Shown here: piece after piece, positions 6,462 to 14,797 of the stretch | Numbering within the stretch: position 1 is the stretch's first letter | Layout: each line of letters opens with the position of its first letter | Assembly (NCBI GenBank): GCA_044339595.1 | Contig: JBIIVF010000017.1 | Span: forward strand, 1 to 26,531 | Origin: CAZTGZ01 sp044339595 | GTDB taxonomy: Bacteria; Bacteroidota; Bacteroidia; NS11-12g; UBA9320 | DNA: 26,531 nucleotides | Direction of reading: 5' to 3' | Notes under the pieces: model-generated | Databases searched by the model: none | What the model was told of the DNA's origin: nothing | Seen by the model: only the letters and a program-made list of their open reading frames with translations | Made by a program: the position numbers and the translations under genes

Positions 6462-7175
6462 ATGAATCAGCTATTTCGATTTTCGGCGTTTTTGATGGTC
6501 ATGGCGGTGATAGGTTGCAGTCAGGGTTGGTCACAACCGAAAAAAACTTTGTTAACGCCCTCTGATTTTTCTTTAAAGATGAAATCGCACCCCGAAATTA
6601 CAATTCTCGATGTGCGCACGTCCGCTGAATTTTCGAAAGGCCATATCGAAAATGCCCTAAACATCGACTGGAATAGTGCGAATTTCGAAAAAGGTGTTGC
6701 CGTATTCGACAAGAACAAGCCATTTTTGGTGTATTGTCTCAGTGGTAATCGAAGCGGCGCTGCAACCTCCTTTTTGAGAAAAAACGGGTTTAAAGAAGTG
6801 TACGAACTGGAAGGAGGTTTGATGAAATGGCGAAGTGCCGGATTGCCGGAAGTCACTCATCAAAAAAGTCTGTCCAAAACGCTCACGATGGATCAATACC
6901 TGAATCTGGTCAAATCAGAAAAGTATGTTTTGGTCGATTTTTACGCCGATTGGTGTGGCCCTTGCAGACAGATGAAACCTCATCTCGATGCCTTTGCATC
7001 TGAAAATAGTGATAAAGTGGAAGTCATTCGTATCCATGCTGATGACAACAAATCATTGTTACAAGCACTGTTGGTCGATGAACTGCCAACGCTCTATCTC
7101 TATAAAAATGAACAGATTACGTGGAGACACATCGGTTTTATAGACAAAGTCGGCTTACTTTCTCAGATAAAATAA
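6462..7175 (+). CDS. Rhodanese-thioredoxin fusion lipoprotein
   Basis: A 237-residue exported protein. The N terminus is a lipoprotein signal with a lipobox ending at C19 (AVIGC). Residues 28-130 form a rhodanese domain: ITILDVRTSAEFSKGH, then the active loop YCLSGNRSG with C92. Residues 138-237 form a thioredoxin domain with the redox pair in DWCGPC (C165, C168) and the cis-proline segment DELPTLYLY. The fusion suggests that persulfide formed on the rhodanese cysteine is reduced by, or handed to, the neighbouring dithiol in the periplasm. It is the last gene of the row and is followed by a terminator 22 bp downstream. Domain calls are firm; the substrate is not known. Confidence 0.9.
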   Translation: MNQLFRFSAFLMVMAVIGCSQGWSQPKKTLLTPSDFSLKMKSHPEITILDVRTSAEFSKGHIENALNIDWNSANFEKGVAVFDKNKPFLVYCLSGNRSGAATSFLRKNGFKEVYELEGGLMKWRSAGLPEVTHQKSLSKTLTMDQYLNLVKSEKYVLVDFYADWCGPCRQMKPHLDAFASENSDKVEVIRIHADDNKSLLQALLVDELPTLYLYKNEQITWRHIGFIDKVGLLSQIK

Positions 7176-7197
7176 TATTGTTTCATAAGTATAGGTG

Positions 7198-7226
7198 AAC
7201 GTCATTCCTTCGGGGGTGGCGTTTTT
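7198..7226 (+). terminator. Rho-independent terminator of the sulfur locus
   Basis: Arms 7198-7208 and 7213-7223 form an 11-bp stem when G-U pairs are allowed, closed by a UUCG tetraloop at 7209-7212 and running into TTTTT at 7222-7226. It lies 22 bp after the stop of the rhodanese-thioredoxin gene. Confidence 0.85.
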
Positions 7227-7394
7227 GTTTGGTATCGATTCCTTGACAAATCAATCTCAAAGATTTATCGGATTAACTGAAATTTCTAACAATCACCTGC
7301 CCTTTATAAACCGTTCAACTTGATTTCGGTAGATAGGATCGATCATACAATACCTTCATTATGTTTAGTAGATGTCTACACTTACATATACAAA

Positions 7395-7423
7395 AAAAGG
7401 CTGTCGTATTCCGACAGCCTTTT
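7395..7423 (-). terminator. Bidirectional rho-independent terminator after susD
   Basis: A perfect 12-bp stem (7395-7406 with 7412-7423, core GGCTGTCG/CGACAGCC) and a 5-nt loop. It is flanked by an A run on the left, which is a T run for the minus strand, and TTTT on the right. It lies 22 bp beyond the susD stop. The rest of the 7176-7445 gap holds only the UUCG terminator. Confidence 0.88.
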
Positions 7424-7445
7424 AAGAATAAAATATCGAATGTGA

Positions 7446-8813
7446 TTATTGATCCCACCAAACAGGCTTTAAAATATCTGATTCAACATTGGCATTTTTA
7501 TTAGTTACCCTTTCATCGAGGGTAGTAGGTAAACGTCTTGGAATACCTGCAACCTGACCATTGGCATTGGGCGTAAGGGTAGGCAAACCGGTTCTTCTCC
7601 AATCACTCCATACTTCAAGACTTCCAAACATCGCCACATATTTTTGAGACATAATTTTCTCCAATGTTATAGAAGCGGAAGTTTCAGCAGCTACTGATGC
7701 TTCAAAGGCAGCATCGGCAGCCCCGGTCACTTCTAATACAGAGGCTTTAACAGCATCATTAAAAGCCGTTGCCGCTTCAGCCTTTTTATTCAGTCTGAAA
7801 TTTGCTTCTGCTTCAATAAATTTCCCTTCTACATAACCAATCATTACAAGACTATTCTGTTGTAGATGTGATCCAATCGGACTAGCCGTTTGATCATATG
7901 AACCGCAGGCGGCGCCTCTAATAACCCCACCCGTATCACCTGCTGCATAAAAATCAGCTCTTGGGTCATTATTTGAACTCATTAGGTCAATCAGATTTTT
8001 ACCACAACGAATATAGCCACCTCGAGCATTCTCAAAGGCAAACCAAGTATTGTTATTGTTGCCGGCTGATCCAAAAACTGCATTCATGTTATCTGACTTG
8101 GTTAATGCGGCATTGGTTAGATACGATAATGCGTCAGTGGCACTTTGGCTGGCGTCTCTTTTACTTAGACGATTTGCATAACGCGCTTTGAGTGTCCATG
8201 CTGCTTTAGTCCATGCCTCTACATCACCTCCGAACACAAGATCATCAGTAGACGGAAGCAAATTGTTTGCAGTAGCATCCGCCTTAAAGTCTTCGATTGC
8301 CGAACTTAATAGCTCTTGCATTGAAGTAATAACACTTTGCTGGGCATCATACTTAGGATTTAGGTTATCCAAACCTTTACCTGCTTCTTTGTTAGGAACA
8401 TCCCCCCAAGCATCTGTAGCGATTCCCAAAGAAATGGCTTTCAAAACCTTAGCACATCCTCTGTAATAGGGGTTTCCTTTTCCATAATCTCCTTCTATCA
8501 ACAAATCACAACTATTGAGGATATCAGCATAAATTATGTTCCATTCATTTGAGTTATCACCTTCAAGAATTACATAATTTTCAACATCAATCATCTGAAA
8601 ATCGGTTCCTGCCAATTGCTGGGTCATAATTCCAGAAAAACGTGCAAGCTGACCATGTGCTGTAGAAAAAAGTCCAACCTGAGCATCAGTCAGCAAAAGA
8701 GCAGCTGTAACCTCTGATGGAGAATTGGGTGAAATGTCATAATCATCCACAAACTTGCTACACGAGCTAAGAAATAAGGATATTACGGTAAATATTGCTA
8801 TTATCTTTTTCAT
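7446..8813 (-). CDS. SusD/RagB-family outer-membrane lipoprotein
   Basis: A 455-residue SusD-like protein of the subgroup with ATDAWGDVPNKEAG and KAAWTLKARYANRLSK blocks (SusD-like_2 type). The lipobox ends at C18 (LSSC), so the protein is anchored at the outer membrane, where SusD proteins sit as a lid over the SusC channel and bind the nutrient. The C-terminal half carries YVEGKFIEAEANFRLNKK and FGSLEVWSDWRRTGLPTL, typical of the TPR-like part of the fold. It is 23 bp downstream of susC on the same strand and followed by a strong hairpin terminator. No glycosidase, protease or sensor gene lies beside the pair, so the substrate (glycan, peptide or other) cannot be predicted. Confidence 0.93.
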   Translation of the reverse strand: MKKIIAIFTVISLFLSSCSKFVDDYDISPNSPSEVTAALLLTDAQVGLFSTAHGQLARFSGIMTQQLAGTDFQMIDVENYVILEGDNSNEWNIIYADILNSCDLLIEGDYGKGNPYYRGCAKVLKAISLGIATDAWGDVPNKEAGKGLDNLNPKYDAQQSVITSMQELLSSAIEDFKADATANNLLPSTDDLVFGGDVEAWTKAAWTLKARYANRLSKRDASQSATDALSYLTNAALTKSDNMNAVFGSAGNNNNTWFAFENARGGYIRCGKNLIDLMSSNNDPRADFYAAGDTGGVIRGAACGSYDQTASPIGSHLQQNSLVMIGYVEGKFIEAEANFRLNKKAEAATAFNDAVKASVLEVTGAADAAFEASVAAETSASITLEKIMSQKYVAMFGSLEVWSDWRRTGLPTLTPNANGQVAGIPRRLPTTLDERVTNKNANVESDILKPVWWDQ

Positions 8814-8836
8814 ATATATTATTTTAATTTTTACCC

Positions 8837-11800
8837 TTAAAATGATGCTCTCAAACCAATGATATATGATTTGGTTCCAGGCATGTTGAAATAATCAAAA
8901 CCATTAACATTTGATCCGGAACCAGTAAGACTTGTTTCTGGATCAACTCCTTGATACTTGGTACTCAACCATAGATTTCTGCCCGTAACATAAAAACTCA
9001 GGCCTTTTACACGACCTGATTTAATTTTCTTCATGTCGAGATCATAATTTATGGTAAGTTCTCTTAAACGAACCCAAGAACCATCTTCAACTGCTTGCTC
9101 TGTAGCAGAGCCATTATCACCAACATATCTGTTATAATAATTGAAAGCAGAAATCTCCTTGGTATTTTTCTGTCCGGTAGATTCTCCATTTGCATCTGCA
9201 ACAACCCCTTCAATTACATAGGTTTTTTCGCGATCAGCTGACGCTTCAGTAACACCTAGTCTGTTCAAACGAGCATAGGTTCCATTCCAAATATCACCGC
9301 CCTTACGAATATCAATTAATGTATTCAAACTCAAGTTTTTGTATTTGAAATTGTTTTTAATGTTCATCAGCCAATCCGGAAATGGATTTCCAATGTTTCC
9401 GCGTGTGCTTTCAATCAATGGAAGTCCTGTGGTAGGATTAATTAACAATTGCCCATCGGATGTTCTTTTCCAACGAGTTCCATACAAAGCTCCATAAGGT
9501 TGTCCAACAATGGCATAGGAACCAATAGAAGAAAATGCAGTTTCAATATCAATTTCATCTACGCCTTCGCCCAATTTAAGTACTTCACTAATATTTTTTG
9601 TAAAGTTCATATTGGTTTCCCATTTGAAGTTCTTTCTCTTGATAGGCGTACCTCCAAGGGCAATTTCCCATCCTTTGTTGACCATTTCTCCTGAATTTGA
9701 ATAGTAGTTTTGAAATCCACTTGAAGGTGCTATCGGACGAAAGAGCAAAATATCGGTGGTTTTTTGATTGTAGTAGGTAACATCTAAATTTAATCGTCCT
9801 TTCAAAAAACGAAGATCTACTCCTACTTCTGTACCTGTGAGAGTTTCAGGCCTCAAGTCCTGGTTGCCAAGAACATCGCTCGCCTGGTAACCATTCACTC
9901 CAAGATAGGGGAAACCGATTCCATCCGTAAAGCCATCCGTGTAAGTCTCACGCGAGAAGTAAGTTTGAGTGGCATAAGCCGCAGGGTTGATCCCTGAACG
10001 TGCCCAACTTAAGCGGAGCTTACCAAATGGCAAAATTTTAGCAACATTCGGTTGATTTAATATCTCGGTAAAGACAAAGGATGCATTGGCAGATGGGTAG
10101 AAAAAGTTATTTTTATTGGGTCCAAAAGTAGATGCCCATTCATTTCTACCGGTTACACCTACGTATAACATTTTGTCATATTCATATTGGGCATCAAAGA
10201 AAAATGCCGCTGTACGAATGGTGCTATTGGCTTCTCCTGCATACAAATCAGTGGCATTTCCCAAATTATAGAAATTAGGCACATTCAGATCACGACCTCT
10301 TAAATATAAATCTTGCGAAAAGCGTTGATTTAAGTTGTTTCCTAAACTAAGACTGCCATTCATTTTTTCATTAAATTCCTTAGACATGTTCACGATAAGG
10401 TCTGAATAAACTTCTCTGTATGTGGAACTAAATTCTTCAATCTGCCCGGTTGGATTTGGAGGATCCCAACTATGAACAGCAAAAATTTGTTTTCTTTTGT
10501 CTGTGTAGTAGTCAGTTCCAAGACGGTAGGTAACCTTCATCCATTCAAACGGGTCATATAAAACGTTGAAATTACCGATGATGCGGTTTACATCATTATA
10601 GTTGGGGTTTTCGTAAACAGACCACCAAGGATTATCATACACATAAAAATATTGACGTTGATTACCACTGGGCAATTTCCAACCTTCTTCTCCTGTACCC
10701 TTTAAATTAAAGCTAGCCGGGGCGCGCGTCAAACCTAACATTACACCTGAAAGATTCGAACCATTCTGCGCCATGGTACCATCAGTTTTCACATAATTAG
10801 CCGTACCACCAAAGCTCAATTTATCAGATACCTTTGTTTCTCCTGTTAACCGAATTGAATTTCTTTTCAAATCTGTATTCGGAACTACCCCATTTTGGAT
10901 TGTATTTCCGGCGGATAATCTAAAGGATGAGTTTGCGTTACCCCCACTCACAGCAATATTGTTATTGAATGAATACGCAGTTCTGAAAAAGTCGCCCATG
11001 TTGTCATGAGATGTTAAACCGGGAACTGAGCTAATCAGTGGCCCCCAGCTATTTGCGCCTCCCAACGCAACATCATCGTCTGTAAACCACAATCCATCAG
11101 GGCCGGGATCCGCAACACTGTACTTCGGTGTTCCTCCTAAAACGCCCCCACCAGTCCCTTGGGCATATTTGTCTTGGAGATCAGGTAATTTATTCACCAT
11201 ACTAATTTCCATTGAGCTGGTATAAACAGCTCTGATACCCTGCTTAGCCTTTTTAGTGGTATAAATGATGGCACCATTACCTGCACGAACACCATATAAT
11301 GCCGCAGCTGCCGGTCCCTTTAAAACAGTAACAGATTCTATGTCTTCGGGATTTAAATCTAACGCACGGTTTGAACTATTTACACCTCCTAAGCCGGAGT
11401 TAAATGGATAATCGCTGGCCGAGCTTCCGTTAATATTGCCCTGGGAATTATCTATAGGCACACCATCAACTACTATAAGTGGCTGGTTGTTTCCTGTAAA
11501 AGTAGAATTACCTCTGATGAGAATCTTACTCGATCCACCCGGTGTTCCGCTTGATCCGATTACTTGAACCCCCGTGGTTTTAGCAGCTAGACCTTGAATC
11601 ACATTCACTTCACCCGAATTCACCAATGCTTGTCCGCCAACTTCAGCGGTTGAATAACCTAAAGCACGGGTTTGCCTTTTGATAGCCATGGCAGTAACCA
11701 CAGCAGCCTCAAGACCAACTACATCTTCTTCAAGCGTAGAATTGACCACAGTCCCGGAAATTTTCACTTCCTTTGCCTTGTAACCAACATACGTAAAGAC

Positions 11801-12022
11801 CAGTGTATTTTTATCCACCGGAACAGAAATGGAATAATCCCCGTTTGAATTGGTTACCGTTCCAATTTTGGAACCCTTTACCATAACGGATACTCCAATG
11901 AGAGCTTCGCCTGCTTCATCAGACGAAACTTTGCCTGTGATCGTTCGAGACTGAGCAGAAGCGCCCAGGCTGACTCCCAGAAAGGCAAAGAGCATGATTA
12001 AATTTTGAAACATTTTTTTCAT
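8837..12022 (-). CDS. SusC/RagA-family TonB-dependent outer-membrane transporter
   Basis: A 1061-residue protein. It has a signal peptide (cleavage near ASA-Q at residue 24), a carboxypeptidase-regulatory-like beta-sandwich domain at about 27-110 (RTITGKVSSDEAGEALIGVSV), a plug domain at about 115-270 (IRGNSTFTGNNQPLIVVDGVPID, then SVTVLKGPAAAALYG) and a 22-strand-type barrel ending in YIIGLRASF with the terminal aromatic residue needed for outer-membrane insertion. It takes up a substrate captured by the partner SusD lipoprotein, driven by TonB-ExbBD encoded elsewhere. The gene is complete. The 211-bp gap upstream shows no convincing TAnnTTTG box for this strand, and no anti-sigma or hybrid two-component gene is adjacent. 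Confidence 0.95.
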   Translation of the reverse strand: MKKMFQNLIMLFAFLGVSLGASAQSRTITGKVSSDEAGEALIGVSVMVKGSKIGTVTNSNGDYSISVPVDKNTLVFTYVGYKAKEVKISGTVVNSTLEEDVVGLEAAVVTAMAIKRQTRALGYSTAEVGGQALVNSGEVNVIQGLAAKTTGVQVIGSSGTPGGSSKILIRGNSTFTGNNQPLIVVDGVPIDNSQGNINGSSASDYPFNSGLGGVNSSNRALDLNPEDIESVTVLKGPAAAALYGVRAGNGAIIYTTKKAKQGIRAVYTSSMEISMVNKLPDLQDKYAQGTGGGVLGGTPKYSVADPGPDGLWFTDDDVALGGANSWGPLISSVPGLTSHDNMGDFFRTAYSFNNNIAVSGGNANSSFRLSAGNTIQNGVVPNTDLKRNSIRLTGETKVSDKLSFGGTANYVKTDGTMAQNGSNLSGVMLGLTRAPASFNLKGTGEEGWKLPSGNQRQYFYVYDNPWWSVYENPNYNDVNRIIGNFNVLYDPFEWMKVTYRLGTDYYTDKRKQIFAVHSWDPPNPTGQIEEFSSTYREVYSDLIVNMSKEFNEKMNGSLSLGNNLNQRFSQDLYLRGRDLNVPNFYNLGNATDLYAGEANSTIRTAAFFFDAQYEYDKMLYVGVTGRNEWASTFGPNKNNFFYPSANASFVFTEILNQPNVAKILPFGKLRLSWARSGINPAAYATQTYFSRETYTDGFTDGIGFPYLGVNGYQASDVLGNQDLRPETLTGTEVGVDLRFLKGRLNLDVTYYNQKTTDILLFRPIAPSSGFQNYYSNSGEMVNKGWEIALGGTPIKRKNFKWETNMNFTKNISEVLKLGEGVDEIDIETAFSSIGSYAIVGQPYGALYGTRWKRTSDGQLLINPTTGLPLIESTRGNIGNPFPDWLMNIKNNFKYKNLSLNTLIDIRKGGDIWNGTYARLNRLGVTEASADREKTYVIEGVVADANGESTGQKNTKEISAFNYYNRYVGDNGSATEQAVEDGSWVRLRELTINYDLDMKKIKSGRVKGLSFYVTGRNLWLSTKYQGVDPETSLTGSGSNVNGFDYFNMPGTKSYIIGLRASF

Positions 12023-12221
12023 AAGTTTTACAATTAGATGACATGCAATTAACAGTAAATTTTAAAAACAACCAAGATTCATCCCAAATAAAATACATTA
12101 TGTCGATAAATTATATGTAACTGCATGAATTTGTGATAATTAAAGTTTGTCTTTCACATTGTACTTCTCAACTCTTGAAAATCGAAAATCACAATGACCG
12201 TTCGTTGAAAGATATACTTTG

Positions 12222-12229
12222 TATATTTG
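12222..12229 (+). promoter_or_regulatory. -7 promoter box (TATATTTG) of the DUF4290-murA operon
   Basis: TATATTTG matches TAnnTTTG exactly and lies four bases (CGTT) before the ATG at 12234, so the transcript would start at or next to the start codon. An in-frame TTG at 12219 overlaps the box and is therefore not a credible start. No clear -33 TTTG is seen; TTCG at 12201-12204 is the nearest candidate. The rest of the gap 12023-12221 is AT-rich with nothing else recognised. Confidence 0.65.
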
Positions 12230-12233
12230 CGTT

Positions 12234-12881
12234 ATGAATACAGGCTTGGCCTACAATACGCAGCTTTCGACCTTGACCATTCCCGAATATGGAAGGATTG
12301 TTCAAGAATTGGTTAAAAATATTTGCGAAACAGAAGATCGTGAGAAAAGAAATCGAATGGCACGAACGGTCATTCAGATTATGATTAATCTAAATCCTCA
12401 ACTAAAGGAAATTGACAATTACCGTCAAACTTTGTGGGATCATTTGCATATCATCAGTGATTACAAATTGGATGTAGACGCCCCATTTCATCCGCCGGAA
12501 AAGGAACAGATCTCTAAAAAACCTGATCCGGTTCCCTATAAGGATACCATGATTAAATTCCGCTTTTACGGTCGCAACCTGCAGGAAATGTGCGAACAAG
12601 CGGCTGAAATGGAAGAATCTGTGATGAAAACAGCTTTCATCAATTACATCGCATCCTTTATGGTCAATTCGTCGCGCAACTGGAATGACGAGAATTTAAC
12701 GCCCGAGGTTGTGTCAGAACATATCCGCACCCTTTCCAAAGGAAAACTCGTGATTAACCCTACTGAACTCGATATTCACATCGAACATTCATTCAATAAA
12801 AAGCCGCTCATTAATAAGAATGGTAAACCTGGAATGATTTTCAAGAAGAAAAAGAAAAATAACCTCCGTAACAGACGCTGA
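12234..12881 (+). CDS. DUF4290 protein
   Basis: A 215-residue soluble protein without signal peptide. It is largely helical, with YNTQLSTLTIPEYGRIVQEL at the N terminus, PFHPPEKEQI in the middle and a very basic C-terminal tail (GMIFKKKKKNNLRNRR). It belongs to DUF4290, a family known from Bacteroidota and often encoded directly before murA, as here (one base between stop and ATG). The function is unknown. The fixed neighbourhood hints at a role connected with early peptidoglycan synthesis, and the basic tail could bind nucleic acid or acidic membrane, which is inference. Confidence 0.82.
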   Translation: MNTGLAYNTQLSTLTIPEYGRIVQELVKNICETEDREKRNRMARTVIQIMINLNPQLKEIDNYRQTLWDHLHIISDYKLDVDAPFHPPEKEQISKKPDPVPYKDTMIKFRFYGRNLQEMCEQAAEMEESVMKTAFINYIASFMVNSSRNWNDENLTPEVVSEHIRTLSKGKLVINPTELDIHIEHSFNKKPLINKNGKPGMIFKKKKKNNLRNRR

Positions 12882-12882
12882 C

Positions 12883-14190
12883 ATGGGATCTTTTGTTATT
12901 GAAGGCGGTCATCCGCTCAAAGGAGAAATTCAACCGCAAGGCGCAAAAAACGAAGCCCTGCAAATCTTGGCCGCGGTGCTCCTCACCGATCAGGAAGTGA
13001 TCATTCACAATATTCCGGATATCCGAGATGTAAATAAACTCATCGAACTATTGGCCGGATTAGGGGTAAAAGTTAAAAAACTGGCACCCGGATCTTTTTC
13101 TTTCCAAGCAGATCAGCCTGATTTGCTGTATATGAATTCAGAAGAGTTCAGAAAAAAAGCGGCCAGTCTCCGGGGGTCTATTATGATCATCGGTCCGTTG
13201 CTCGCGCGATTTGGACGAGGTTATATTCCCAGTCCGGGTGGCGATAAAATTGGAAGACGCAGACTTGACACCCACTTTCTGGGTTTCGAAAGTTTGGGTG
13301 CTAAATTTGAATTTCTCAGCAACGAAAACTTTTATAAAGTAGAGGCTGAAAAACTCAAAGGAAACTACATGCTCTTGCATGAAGCATCGGTTACCGGCAC
13401 CGCCAACATTCTGATGGCCGCAGTGCTGGCAGAAGGGCGCACCACCATTTACAATGCAGCCTGTGAGCCCTATGTTCAACAATTGTGCAATATGTTGGTG
13501 CGCATGGGGGCTAAAATAGAAGGCATCGGATCCAATCTGCTTTATATCGATGGCGTGAATAGCCTCAAAGGCACCACCCACACCCTACTTCCTGATATGA
13601 TCGAAATAGGCAGTTTTATGGCGATGGCGGCCATTAACGCCGGAGAAATCACCATCAAGAACTGCGGCATTCCTCATTTAGGCATCATCCCGGAAACTTT
13701 TAGAAGACTCGGTCTACAATTTGAATTCAAGGGTGACGACATTTATATTCCTGCTCAGGAACATTATGAAATAGAATCCTTTATCGATGGCTCCATGCTC
13801 ACCATTGCTGATGCTCCTTGGCCGGGCCTCACGCCTGATTTATTGAGCGTCATTTTGGTTATGTGCACACAGGCCAAAGGAAATGTATTGATTCACCAAA
13901 AAATGTTTGAAAGCCGGCTCTTTTTTGTCGATAATCTGATCGACATGGGTGCTCAAATCATCTTGTGCGATCCACACCGCGCTACAGTGATGGGATTAGA
14001 TCGGAGAATAAGCCTCAAAGGCATTCAAATGACCTCGCCTGACATTCGTGCAGGGGTTTCCCTTTTGATTGCAGCAATGAGTGCAAAAGGAAAGAGTACC
14101 ATCCACAACATCGAACAAATAGACCGGGGATATCAGAATATTGAGCACCGATTAAATGCTTTGGGTGCGCAAATCTCTCGACACGACTGA
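12883..14190 (+). CDS. murA: UDP-N-acetylglucosamine 1-carboxyvinyltransferase (MurA), Asp active-site form
   Basis: A 435-residue enzyme of normal length that transfers enolpyruvate from PEP to UDP-GlcNAc, the first committed step of peptidoglycan synthesis, in the cytosol. Recognisable blocks are GGHPLKGEIQPQGAKNEALQILAA (two-domain start), RGSIMIIGPLLARFGRGYI, HEASVTGTANILMAA and the C-terminal TSPDIRAGVSLLIAAM. The flexible active-site loop reads SPGGDKIGRRRLDTH, so the cysteine that fosfomycin alkylates in E. coli MurA (C115) is D121 here (codon GAT at 13243-13245). Asp at this position is known to keep activity and give fosfomycin resistance, and occurs naturally in other lineages. The gene follows DUF4290 after one base and overlaps the next gene (TGATG). 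Confidence 0.95.
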   Translation: MGSFVIEGGHPLKGEIQPQGAKNEALQILAAVLLTDQEVIIHNIPDIRDVNKLIELLAGLGVKVKKLAPGSFSFQADQPDLLYMNSEEFRKKAASLRGSIMIIGPLLARFGRGYIPSPGGDKIGRRRLDTHFLGFESLGAKFEFLSNENFYKVEAEKLKGNYMLLHEASVTGTANILMAAVLAEGRTTIYNAACEPYVQQLCNMLVRMGAKIEGIGSNLLYIDGVNSLKGTTHTLLPDMIEIGSFMAMAAINAGEITIKNCGIPHLGIIPETFRRLGLQFEFKGDDIYIPAQEHYEIESFIDGSMLTIADAPWPGLTPDLLSVILVMCTQAKGNVLIHQKMFESRLFFVDNLIDMGAQIILCDPHRATVMGLDRRISLKGIQMTSPDIRAGVSLLIAAMSAKGKSTIHNIEQIDRGYQNIEHRLNALGAQISRHD

Positions 14191-14720
14191 TGACAGCCAA
14201 CCGCATCATCATGGGGTTGGCAGTGGTTGTTGCCATGGGCCTGGTGGCCAAAGCTTGGACAGAACGCAATCATGCAACCGTAACAGAAGAGTCACCTGCA
14301 CCTGAAATAAATTTACTCAGTCTGAACGGCGATACCATTCGGCTATCAGATTTTAAAGGCCATTATGTGATGGTCGATTTTTGGGCTTCCTGGTGTGCCC
14401 CGTGTAGGCGAGAAAACCAAAATCTTGTGCGGGTGTATCACGAACTTCAATCAAAAGTTTATGGTCAAGGACATAAACTTCATATCCTGAGTGTTTCCAT
14501 CGATTCCGATACGGTTGCCTGGCGAAAAGCCGTAAAAAACGATCGTCTCTTTTGGCAGACTCAAGTCAATGAACCCTATGGATGGGAAGGAAAAACAGTC
14601 AATAATTGGGACATAAAATCCATCCCTGCCGGTTTTTTGATCGATCCTGAAGGAAATATCATAGCCCGTCAAGTAAAGGCAGGAGATTTAGACAAATTGA
14701 TAATTCAAGATCAACTTTAA
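14190..14720 (+). CDS. TlpA/ResA-like thioredoxin-fold protein, membrane-anchored or exported
   Basis: A 176-residue thioredoxin-like protein. An N-terminal hydrophobic helix (residues about 5-22) anchors it or exports it to the periplasm. The domain starts at APEINLLSLNGDTIRLSDFKG, the redox motif is FWASWCAPC (C69, C72), and IKSIPAGFLIDPEGNII holds the cis-proline. This is the TlpA/ResA branch of the AhpC/TSA-like group, which reduces periplasmic disulfides, for example in cytochrome c maturation. The ATG overlaps the murA stop, so translation is coupled. A link to envelope redox balance is a guess from position alone. Confidence 0.88.
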   Translation: MTANRIIMGLAVVVAMGLVAKAWTERNHATVTEESPAPEINLLSLNGDTIRLSDFKGHYVMVDFWASWCAPCRRENQNLVRVYHELQSKVYGQGHKLHILSVSIDSDTVAWRKAVKNDRLFWQTQVNEPYGWEGKTVNNWDIKSIPAGFLIDPEGNIIARQVKAGDLDKLIIQDQL

Positions 14721-14762
14721 ATGTGTCAATATGGCACATTTGCGCTTGGCAAAGTCTTTGTT
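14721..14762 (+). promoter_or_regulatory. Sigma-54-like promoter candidate and palindrome upstream of grpE
   Basis: TTGGCAAAGTCTTTGTT at 14746-14762 matches the -24/-12 pattern TGGCAC-N5-TTGC at most positions: the two key G residues (14748 and 14760) are 12 bases apart, while the -12 GC reads GT. Transcription would start near 14772, leaving a leader of about 26 nt before the grpE ATG. Just upstream, 14721-14739 is an imperfect palindrome (ATGTGTC-AATAT-GGCACAT, 6 of 7 pairs) starting directly after the preceding stop codon. No TAnnTTTG box is present. Confidence 0.45.
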
Positions 14763-14797
14763 AATTGCGCTGTAACCTAATCAAGATTAAAAATCAT

